Shown here: positions 1 through 5,956 of the stretch, piece after piece
Layout of the letters: each line of letters begins with the position of its first letter
How positions within the stretch are numbered: the first letter of the stretch is position 1
Assembly: GCA_016718135.1 (NCBI GenBank)
Contig: JADKEF010000012.1
Span: 1 to 6,504, forward strand
Reading direction: 5' to 3'
DNA from: Acidobacteriota bacterium
Lineage (GTDB): Bacteria > Acidobacteriota > Blastocatellia > Pyrinomonadales > Pyrinomonadaceae
DNA: 6,504 nt
Notes under the pieces: generated by a model
Seen by the model: only the letters and a program-made list of their open reading frames with translations
The model's database searches: none
What the model was told of the DNA's origin: nothing
Made by a program: the position numbers and the translations under genes

Positions 1-1
1 G

Positions 2-82
2 GTGGCCGACGGTGCCCACGCCAGTCAGGCCGCGCTGGCCGCGGACTTCAGCGCCGCGATGGCCGAACTCTGGCCAGCGTAG
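2..82 (+). CDS. C-terminal end of an unidentified protein (partial)
   Basis: An open frame enters from the left edge and ends at TAG 80-82, giving 26 residues that finish AAMAELWPA. The codons are of the same GC-rich type as the neighbouring genes, and the stop lies only three bases from the stop of the converging peptidase gene, as expected for a real gene end. The alanine-rich amphipathic tail ending in a Leu-Trp pair recalls the C-terminus of PqiC-like auxiliary lipoproteins of ABC/MCE transport systems. That is a guess from a very short piece, and the family cannot be assigned from this window. Confidence 0.5.
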   Translation: MADGAHASQAALAADFSAAMAELWPA

Positions 83-85
83 GCC

Positions 86-1725
86 TCAGCGCTCCGGCTG
101 CGAACCCGCCGCCAGGGGCGGGTCCGCCGGCGCTGCCGGCTCGATGGCCACCGCCGCTGGCGAATGGCCGGGCACCACCAGCACCCGCGCCGCGCTCGCC
201 AGCGTCGGCAGCAGCCGGTTCGCGTACCAGCTGCTGGGTGAGTCGGGCTCCAGCGCGGCGGCCACCAGCTGCGCCAGCGGCTGATCCAGCGGCACCCACC
301 AGCTGCCCGCCGGCACCGGCAAGCGCACGGTGTCGGTGGTCACCTGCACCAGACGCGCGCTGTAGCCATCGTCGATGACGCCGCGCACGTCGGGCCGCGC
401 CGCCTCGAAGCGCAAGATCTCGCGCCGGGTCTCTGGCCTGCAGCCTCGGTGGCCTCGGCCAGCCGCAGCACCGTCACGCCCAGCGCCTGCAGGCGCTGCA
501 CGGCATCGCCGGCCTCGGCGGCCAGCCAGTAGCCGCAGGGCCGCGGGCGCTGGATCAAGGGCCGCAGCTCGAGCGACGAATTCCAGTGCACCGCCACCGA
601 CTTGTCGGCACCGCTGGCCGGATCGAGCATCAGCACGTCGCGCCGCGTCGGCGTCTGCGCCGCCAGCACCACCAGGTCGCCGCGGCAGGCGCTGCCGGCC
701 ACCTGGGTCTCCACCTGCCCCCGCAGCGCCTGCAGCGCGCCGGCGTGTTTCGGCAGCGCTGTTCCGGGATGCTGCGCACGGCGACGACGTGGCTGTGCAC
801 GCGGCGCTCCAGGTGCAGGCGGCCGATGCCGATGCCGCGCGATTCGAGCAGGATGCTGATCGTGTTCTTCAGCCCCTGCACGTTGCGCGCCGTGTCGGGC
901 TACGCCGCCCATCGACAGCCGCAGGTCCCCGGCGTCGTCGGGTTGGTAGTACCACTCCACCGTCGGGCCTTCACGCGCCAGCGCCTGCAGCAGCGGCTGG
1001 CGGAACCAGGTCTCGCTGGCGCGCATCAGCTCGGCTGGCAGGTTGGCGACCATCGCGTACTGCAGCGGCAGGTCGTGGCGCTGGATGGCGTTGAACTTCT
1101 CCAGGTAGCGGCCGATCACCACGTGCTCGTGCGCGTCCACCACCACCAGCGGACGCAGGGCACGCACCAGCAGCGCTTGCGCCTGGGCCTCGGGTGTGCG
1201 CAGCAGCAGGTGGTCGCGGTTGATGTCCAAGCCGTGCAGGCCACGGCGCACGGCGAGGGCCGCGCCATCGGGGTTGGCACGCGGCAGCACGACGACGTCG
1301 ATGCGCTCCAGCAGCGGCGACAGCTCGGGGCCCGAGAGCAGCCGCGCCACGGCGAGCAGGGCCTCGCTGCCCGCCGGTTCGTCGCCATGCTGCTGGCCCA
1401 CCAGCAGCACCGCCGGGCGTCCGGGGCCGCGTGTGTAATGCAACGCCTCGATGGCCTCGCCGCCCGCCGAGCGGCCGGCGGCCAGCAGCCGCGGGCCCAG
1501 CGGCCGCGCCGCCAGTTCACGCAGCACGGCACGCAACTCGTCGTTGCCGGTGTAGCTGTCGCGGCCCGGCTGCAGGCCCGGCGTGTCGTAACGCACCGCG
1601 GGCGCGGCGAAACGCGCCGCCACCGCGTCACCATAGGGCAACTCGGCGCTGGCGGCGTGCGCCGCCGCCAGCGCCAACACGGCACCGGCCAGGAATCGGC
1701 GCAGTGGCCTTCCGGTCGTGATCAC
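86..1725 (-). CDS. Exported M14-family zinc metallocarboxypeptidase, three frameshifts
   Basis: This is probably a secreted or periplasmic zinc peptidase. The chosen start is GTG at 1725: the frame is open further upstream, but that part would run antisense into the DUF1499 gene. From this start there is a signal peptide (twin Arg, then hydrophobic residues 11-22) with a likely cut after A27 (AHAASA|ELPYG). M14 signatures follow: HGDEP with zinc ligands H113 and E116, RANPDG near 149-154, the substrate-binding Asn-Arg of DINRD (169-170), and DAHEH with the third zinc ligand H199. The catalytic Glu lies in LLESRG at bases 845-843. The C-terminal part (GSWWVPLDQPLAQLV, ALEPDSPSSWYANRLL) fits the long M14 subfamily, and the total is about 547 residues after correction. 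The frame changes near 885-900 (two bases missing or one extra), 735-770 (one missing) and 430-445 (one missing). Family motifs continue across all three, so sequence error is more likely than a pseudogene. The substrate is unknown. Confidence 0.85.
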
Positions 1726-1788
1726 TTCGATGCCCCCACGGCCCGCATGTTGCCAGCACTGCACAATCGGCCGCGGCCATGCTGGCCC

Positions 1789-1793
1789 GGAGA
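1789..1793 (+). promoter_or_regulatory. Ribosome binding site of the DUF1499 gene
   Basis: GGAGA lies 5 bases before ATG 1799. It settles the start: the same frame is open from an ATG at 1718, but the extra 27 residues are not membrane-like and would overlap the divergent peptidase start. Confidence 0.7.
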
Positions 1794-1798
1794 CCCCG

Positions 1799-2293
1799 AT
1801 GACCGTGCTGAAGTGGCTGCTTGCCGGCGGTGCGGCGATCTTGCTGCTGGTGGCGCTGGCGGTGCTGGCCGGCCAGCTGGGCCTCATGCAGGGCCGCCCG
1901 CCGGGCAACATGGGCGTGCACGACGGCCGGCTCAAGCCACCGTCGGACACCGACAACAGCGTCAGCAGCCAGTCCGGGCTGTGGCCCGGTCATGCACGCC
2001 GGCAAGCCGCGTATGTCGAACCGCTGGCGCTGGTCGGCGACGGTCCGGCCACGATGCGCCGGCTGCGCGACATCGTCGCCGCCATGCCCGGCGCGCGCGT
2101 CGTGACCTTCCGCGACGACTACCTCTACGTCCAGTTCACGTCGCGGTTCATGAAGTACGTCGACGACACCGAGTTCTGGTTCGACCGCAACGCCGGTGTC
2201 GTGCAGGTGCGCTCGGCGTCGCGCCTGGGCAAGCGCGACTTCGGCGTCAACCGCGACCGCGTCGAGGCGATCCGCGCACGACTCAGACCCTGA
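1799..2293 (+). CDS. DUF1499 family membrane-anchored protein
   Basis: The protein has 164 residues. Residues 6-28 form one hydrophobic segment (LLAGGAAILLLVALAVLAG), probably an N-terminal membrane anchor. The rest carries the DUF1499 pattern: a PPSDTDNSVSSQ motif (48-58), VDDTEFWFD (121-129), and the strongly conserved end RSASRLGKRDFGVNRDR (138-154). Length and motif order match the family, and the gene is intact. The molecular function of DUF1499 is not known to me. The gene is divergent from the M14 peptidase (73 bases between starts) and convergent with the NTF2-like gene, so it is probably transcribed alone. Confidence 0.9.
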   Translation: MTVLKWLLAGGAAILLLVALAVLAGQLGLMQGRPPGNMGVHDGRLKPPSDTDNSVSSQSGLWPGHARRQAAYVEPLALVGDGPATMRRLRDIVAAMPGARVVTFRDDYLYVQFTSRFMKYVDDTEFWFDRNAGVVQVRSASRLGKRDFGVNRDRVEAIRARLRP

Positions 2294-2296
2294 AAC

Positions 2297-2323
2297 GCCA
2301 TCCCGTGCACGCGCGGGGGTGGC
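2297..2323. terminator. Possible hairpin between converging genes
   Basis: GCCATCCC (2297-2304) can pair with GGGGTGGC (2316-2323) as 8 pairs including one T-G, with an 11-base loop. It lies just after the DUF1499 stop and just before the NTF2-like stop, where a shared terminator would sit. There is no T run on either side, so factor-independent termination is doubtful. Confidence 0.3.
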
Positions 2324-2332
2324 CTGCGGACC

Positions 2333-2737
2333 TCAATCGTTCTTGAGTGCCATCGCGTGCAGCCAGGTGTCGGCGCGGTGGCGGAAGCGTGCGACACGGC
2401 CACGTTCGTCGAAGTGGAACAGGTGCACCTCGTCGACCTCGACGACACGTTTGCCGGTGGCGCGCACGGTGGCGTCGAGGTCGACGAGACCGACGACCAG
2501 TCTGCCGTCGCCCAGGCACTGCTTGGGCACGAAGCTGTGGAACTCGACCTGGGTGGCCAGGGTGTCGAAGAAGCGCGGCACCTGCTGGCGGCCACGCAGC
2601 GGCTGCAGCCAGGGCACCGGACTGGTCGAGCCGCCGTATTCCCATTCCACGTCGTCGGCCAGGCAGTCCAGGATCGCCGCGACGTCGCCGCGGCCGAAGG
2701 CGGCGTAGATGTGCTGGACGGTTTCGATCGGGGTCAT
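2333..2737 (-). CDS. SnoaL-like / NTF2-fold protein
   Basis: The protein has 134 residues and is intact. It begins TPIETVQHIYAAFGRGD, the usual first helix of SnoaL-like polyketide-cyclase/NTF2-fold proteins. This is followed by the ILDCLADDVEWEYGG segment (22-36), the RGRQQVPRFFDTLA helix (48-61) and the strands of the curved sheet (LVVGLVDLDATVRATGKRV, 80-98; VDEVHLFHFDERGRV, 101-115). This fold forms a cone-shaped pocket used by small enzymes and ligand binders; the substrate cannot be told from sequence. The start is supported by GAGGAG six bases upstream. It has no co-directional neighbour within the window, so it is probably monocistronic. Confidence 0.88.
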   Translation of the reverse strand: MTPIETVQHIYAAFGRGDVAAILDCLADDVEWEYGGSTSPVPWLQPLRGRQQVPRFFDTLATQVEFHSFVPKQCLGDGRLVVGLVDLDATVRATGKRVVEVDEVHLFHFDERGRVARFRHRADTWLHAMALKND

Positions 2738-2743
2738 GGGCGT

Positions 2744-2749
2744 CTCCTC
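2744..2749 (-). promoter_or_regulatory. Strong ribosome binding site of the SnoaL-like gene
   Basis: On the - strand the sequence reads GAGGAG, six bases before ATG 2737. It is the best Shine-Dalgarno match in the window. An inverted-repeat arm ends only five bases upstream of it (at 2755). Confidence 0.75.
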
Positions 2750-2754
2750 GGGTG

Positions 2755-2879
2755 GGTGGTTCGGGTCTACGGCCGCCGGCCCCGGCCGGATGCAGCCCCG
2801 CGCCCCATGGCCCCGTCGGCACCAGGGCCGATGCATCCAGCGCGTCGGCTGCGCCGCAGACCCGGGGTGAGAAACCACC
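2755..2879. repeat. Nested imperfect inverted repeat, potential RNA structure
   Basis: Co-linear complementary arms: GGTGGTT 2755-2761 with AACCACC 2873-2879; CGGGTCTACGGC 2762-2773 with GCCGCAGACCCG 2853-2864 (11 of 12 pairs, with an 8-base bulge between these two stems); GGATGCA 2788-2794 with TGCATCC 2832-2838; GGCCC 2809-2813 with GGGCC 2825-2829. A further AGACCCG copy at 2885-2891 offers an alternative partner for the left arm. Such pairing is easier by chance at this base composition, so function is unproven. Confidence 0.4.
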
Positions 2880-3042
2880 ACCGGAGACCCGCTTGACCGA
2901 GCTTGCCGCTGCCGCCGGGCCCGCGGCCGGCGCCGCCGTTCCCGCGGCGCAAGTGCGGCCGCGGCCGCCGCCAGGCCGTGCTCGCCCGAACGGCCACGCT
3001 CTGCTAATGTCGCGCCGTCGCTGCCTGCCCCGCCACGCCACG

Positions 3043-3668
3043 ATGAGCCCGACACCTGCGCGCCCCCTCTGCGCTGCCGAGGACGGCGCCGACTTGTCCG
3101 AGGCCTTGCGGCGCAGCGAACGCGACCAGCGCCTGGCGCTGCTGCTGGCGGCGTCGGCGCGCGGCGACACGACGGCCTTCGAGGTCTTCTACGACGAGAC
3201 GCTGGCCTATGCACGAACGGTCGCGCGACGCCTGCTGCGTGGCGGCGACAGCGACGACCTGCTGGCCGATGTCTATTTCGAGGCCTGGCGCAGCGCGGCG
3301 CGTTTCGACCTGCAGCGTGGCAGCGCCGTGACCTGGCTGCTGACCCTGGTGCGCAGCCGCACGCTGGACCTGCTGCGCCACCGCGCCGTGCACCCCGGTC
3401 CGCCCGCGCACGAAGTGGACGCCGTGGAAGAACGCCACCGACGCCGGCGACGACCCCGGCGACCGGCCCTGGCGCCGCCAGGCCGGGGCGCGCCTGCACG
3501 CCGAACTGCAGCGCCTGAGCGGCGTCGAACGCTGGCTGCTCGGCCTGGCCTATTTCCCGCGAGCTCAGCCATGCCGAGATCGCCCGTTCCACCGGCCTGC
3601 CGCTGGGCACCGTCAAGTCCCATCTGTTGCGCGCCCAGCACAAGCTGCGTTGTGCGCTCGCCGCCTGA
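3043..3668 (+). CDS. ECF-type RNA polymerase sigma factor, two frameshifts
   Basis: This is an alternative sigma factor of the extracytoplasmic-function class, about 207 residues after correction. Region 2 covers about residues 44-114 (AFEVFYDETLAYARTVARRL, DLLADVYFEAWRSAARFD, TWLLTLVRSRTLDLLRHR). Region 4 covers about 150-205 and ends with the helix-turn-helix HAEIARSTGLPLGTVKSHLL. The frame slips at about 3430 (one extra base after GTGGAA) and at about 3557 (TTCCCGCGAG, one C too many); removing both joins region 2 to region 4 and ends at TGA 3666-3668. ATG 3043 is chosen because homologous sequence begins soon after it. An in-frame ATG at 3007 would add 12 basic residues, and neither has a clear Shine-Dalgarno. 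The next gene, 9 bases downstream, encodes a ChrR-like cupin, suggesting a sigma/regulator operon like the RpoE-ChrR type. Confidence 0.88.
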
Positions 3669-3677
3669 AACGCCGTC

Positions 3678-4160
3678 ATGTCGCCTGCCCGCCCGATCCG
3701 CCGCCCGTCCCGCCCCGTGCTCGATGCCGACCTCGTCGCGCGTCTGGACGCCGGGCTCGAACCCGATCCGGTGCCCGCGCCGGCACGCGAGTCGATCCGC
3801 CGCCGCCTGCTGCGCCGCATGGCCGAGGACAGCACCGAACGCCACCTGACCCTGCCCGCCGGCGGTGCCGGCTGGCAGCCCTTCGGCGCCGGCCTGACGA
3901 TCAAGGTGCTGCACGAAAGCGGTGGTGTGATGTCCTACCTGCTGCGCCTGGCCCCCGGCGCGGCGCTGCCGCCGCACCGCCACCCGGTCGACGAAGAGTG
4001 CGTGGTGCCTGAGGGCGAAGTCTGCATCGGCGAACTGCGCATCGCCAGCGGCGGCTTCCACCTCGGCCGCAAGGACGTGCTGCACGGCCGCCTGCACAGC
4101 CCGCACGGCGCGCTGATCTTCCTGCGCGGCGCCGTGCCCGAAGCGGCGCTGGCGGTCTGA
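3678..4160 (+). CDS. ChrR-like cupin protein, likely partner of the ECF sigma factor
   Basis: The protein has 160 residues and an intact frame. Residues 68-152 form one cupin barrel of the anti-sigma ChrR type: the first cupin motif holds H100, H102 and E106/E107 followed by EGEVCIGEL, and the second holds His at 136, 140 and 143 (DVLHGRLHSPHG), together a plausible Zn or Fe site. The N-terminal 55 residues are charged (DADLVARLDAGLEPD, RESIRRRLLRRMAED). They lack the His-x3-Cys-x2-Cys zinc anti-sigma motif that ChrR uses to hold its sigma factor. The gene starts 9 bases after the sigma stop, so coupled expression is likely. The inferred role is to sense metal, oxidant or a ligand and modulate the sigma factor. 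A cupin enzyme merely controlled by it is also possible. Confidence 0.85.
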   Translation: MSPARPIRRPSRPVLDADLVARLDAGLEPDPVPAPARESIRRRLLRRMAEDSTERHLTLPAGGAGWQPFGAGLTIKVLHESGGVMSYLLRLAPGAALPPHRHPVDEECVVPEGEVCIGELRIASGGFHLGRKDVLHGRLHSPHGALIFLRGAVPEAALAV

Positions 4161-4162
4161 CG

Positions 4163-4239
4163 GCCGGCGCCGCACCAGCAACGCTTCACGCCGCCCGGCG
4201 ACACGCCGTCGCACGGCGCTGGTGTCACGCGCCGCCGGC
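4163..4239. terminator. Nested dyads after the cupin gene, possible terminator
   Basis: GCCGGCG 4163-4169 pairs with CGCCGGC 4233-4239. CACCAGC 4173-4179 pairs with GCTGGTG 4218-4224. Inside them a compact hairpin, CGCCGT-CGC-ACGGCG, covers 4204-4218, sharing its last base with the second arm. The element begins two bases after the cupin stop and ends 50 bases before the next gene. It could end the sigma/cupin transcript, but no T run follows. Confidence 0.35.
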
Positions 4240-4277
4240 GCTGAAAGTAGCCCCCGAGCCGCACCCACCGCGGCGAC

Positions 4278-4282
4278 GGAGA
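4278..4282 (+). promoter_or_regulatory. Ribosome binding site of the membrane-protein gene
   Basis: GGAGA lies seven bases before ATG 4290 and supports that start. Confidence 0.65.
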
Positions 4283-4289
4283 CACCACC

Positions 4290-4821
4290 ATGCTGATCAC
4301 CATCGTCACGCACACCCCGGCCTGGGTCTGGGCCCTGTTGACCGCCATGCTGGCCCTGGGCCTGTGGCAGCGCCGGACGCGCCGCGTCGCGCCCATGCAG
4401 CTGCTGGCCCTGCCGCTGGTGCTGCTGGCCTTGGGCCTGTGGGTCGATGGCGCCCGGCTTTGCCGCGCTGCCGCTGGCCGCCGTGCTCTGGCTGGCCGCG
4501 CTGGCCGCTTGCATGGCGCTGGGACAGCGCCTGCGGCCACCCCGCGGCACGCAGTGGTGTGCCGACGAGCAGCGACTGCACCTGCCCGGGAGCTGGCTGC
4601 CACTGCTGCTGATCGTCGCCATCTTTGTCTTGCGCTACGCCGTCGGCGTGAGCTCGGCGATGCATCCGGAGTGGCGCGGCCTGTGGCAGGTGCAGGCGCC
4701 GCAGGCGCTGGTCTTCGGCGCCCTGAGCGGGCTGTTCCTGGGCCGCGCTCTCGGCCTGCGGCGGCTGGCGCGGCCGCTGCGCGCGACAATCGCCGGCCAT
4801 GCCGGCCAGCCCCTTGCCTGA
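4290..4821 (+). CDS. Multi-pass membrane protein, DUF6622-like, one frameshift
   Basis: After correction this is a 176-residue integral membrane protein with about five hydrophobic segments: 6-26 (VTHTPAWVWALLTAMLALGLW), 36-52, 56-78, 101-120 (SWLPLLLIVAIFVLRYAVGV) and 136-153. The start THTPAWVWALL, followed by a basic loop QRRTRRV, resembles proteins I recall as DUF6622; that name is from memory. The frame breaks at about 4443, where CTGTGGGTCGATG has one G too many; dropping it continues GLW-SMAPGFAALPLAAVLW without interruption. The gene's last 23 bases overlap the sensor-kinase start, so the two are probably translated together and may cooperate in the membrane. Biochemical function is unknown. 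Confidence 0.72.
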
Positions 4822-5946
4822 AGCTGTGAACGAGCCTGTCGCCCCGGCGCCGAGCGCATTCGCTGCCGCATGGCTGAGTTGGCGGGCGCAACTCGGGCGC
4901 CGCCTGCTCTTCGTCGGCGGCCTGTGCGTGGGCATTTCGATCCTGCTCGCCGCCATCGACGGTCGCGGCCTGGGCTACAAGCTGGTCTATTCGCTGTGCA
5001 TCGGCCTGGTCTGCATGGCCCTCATCGGTGGCACGCGACTGGCCGCCGTCTGGATCGTCGAACGGGTGCGCAGGTGGCGCGGCCGGGCCACGTCGGACAC
5101 CAGCGCACGGGTCGGCTGGCGCGGCGTGCTGCCCGGGGCCTTGCTGGCGATCGTGGTCGGCCCGTCGGCGGGCTCTGGCTGGGCGACGTCATCACCGGCC
5201 AGCACTCACCCAGCCTGCTGAGCCTGGGTGAAAGCAGTTCACGCGTGACGCTGGTGCTCAGTCTCCTGGGCACCGTGGTGTCGGTCGTGGTGCTGAGCAC
5301 ACTGGCGCGGCTGCAGGCCGCCCGCGCCCAGGCCGAGGCCGCGCAGCGCCTGGCCGCCGAGAACCAGCTGCGGCTGCTGCAGTCGCAACTGGAGCCGCAC
5401 ATGCTGTTCAACACGCTGGCCAACCTGCGCGTCCTCATCGGCCTGGACCCGGCGCGTGCGCTGGCCATGCTGGATCACCTCATCGCCTTCCTGCGCGCCA
5501 CGCTGAACGCATCGCGCCAGGCCGAGCACCCGCTGGCCACCGAATTCGAACACCTGGCCGACTACCTGGCGCTGATGGCCGTGCGCATGGGTCCGCGGCT
5601 GCAGGTGCGGCTGGACCTGCCTGCGCCGCTGGCGACGCTGGCGGTGCCGCCGCTGCTGCTGCAGCCGCTGGTGGAAAACAGCATCAAGCACGGTCTCGAG
5701 CCGCAGGTCGAGGGCGGCCGCATCGAAGTCCGGGCGCAGCAGCAGGAGCGCAGCCTGGTGCTGACGGTGCGCGACACCGGCGTCGGCCTGGGTACGGCGG
5801 ACACCCCGGCCGGCGGCGGCTTCGGCCTCGTGCAGGTTCGCCAACGCCTGGCCACGCTGTACGGCGGCCGAGCCCGCCTGACGCTGCAGGCGGTGACGGA
5901 CGGCGACGGCGGTGTGCTGGCGACGATCCGCCTGCCCATGCCATGA
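4799..5946 (+). CDS. LytS-type sensor histidine kinase, one frameshift
   Basis: A membrane sensor kinase of the LytS/YehU class (His_kinase family), 382 residues after correction. Four membrane segments lie near 36-53, 62-87, 110-132 and 146-168, followed by a short coiled linker (AARAQAEAAQRLAAENQLRL). The phosphorylated His is H201 in LQSQLEPHMLFNTLANLR. The ATP-binding part shows the N box (PLVENSIKHG, N294), DTGVGLG (D326) and GGGFGLVQVRQRL. The frame breaks at about 5170-5172, where one G is missing in GCGGGCTC; restoring it gives VVGPSAGLWLGDVITG inside the third membrane segment. ATG 4799 overlaps the upstream gene by 23 bases. GTG 4826 is an alternative start that removes the overlap. 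The response regulator follows after 10 bases, so the pair should form one two-component system. The signal is unknown. Confidence 0.9.
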
Positions 5947-5956
5947 GCCGGCACCG

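Larger units (their letters stand above)
2738..3042. other. Gene-free divergent spacer, 305 bases
   Basis: This spacer separates the - strand SnoaL-like gene from the + strand sigma-factor gene. I see no supported coding region: the long frames crossing it are low-complexity Arg/Pro/Ala translations on both strands. It holds the ribosome binding site at 2744-2749, an extended imperfect inverted repeat at 2755-2879, an extremely GC-rich core (about 2905-2985), and a TGCTAATGT at 3002-3010 that could be an extended -10 for the sigma gene, though I find no good -35 at the right distance. Promoters for both flanking genes should lie here. Confidence 0.6.

Noticed and set aside
262..306. Direct repeat of CCACCAGCTGC inside the peptidase gene
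   Set aside because: The two copies are short, lie in coding sequence with ordinary Ala/Gln/Leu/Val/Trp codons, and have no mobile-element context.
1779..1802. Seven-codon frame (MLARRPR) ending in an ATGA overlap with the DUF1499 start
   Set aside because: It has no ribosome binding site, and the DUF1499 gene has its own GGAGA, which lies inside this mini-frame. Most likely chance.
340..1956. Upstream extension of the peptidase frame to 1956
   Set aside because: The added residues lie antisense to the DUF1499 coding start and lack family or signal-peptide character. GTG 1725 followed directly by a signal peptide is better.
586..2346. Very long + strand open frame across the peptidase gene
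   Set aside because: It is antisense to M14 motifs, rich in Arg/Gln/His low-complexity text, and runs through the DUF1499 gene in the wrong frame. It is a typical high-GC shadow.
2893..2898. TTGACC as a -35 box for the sigma gene
   Set aside because: At 16-18 bases downstream there is only G/C sequence with no -10-like hexamer.
2333..3904. Long - strand frame fusing the SnoaL-like protein to about 390 extra residues
   Set aside because: Only the last 134 residues have family character and they begin at an ATG with a strong ribosome binding site. The rest is antisense to the sigma and cupin genes.
3273..4622. Long - strand frames across sigma, cupin and membrane-protein genes (also 3935-4891)
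   Set aside because: Low-complexity Arg/Ala/Gly translations opposite well-supported genes.
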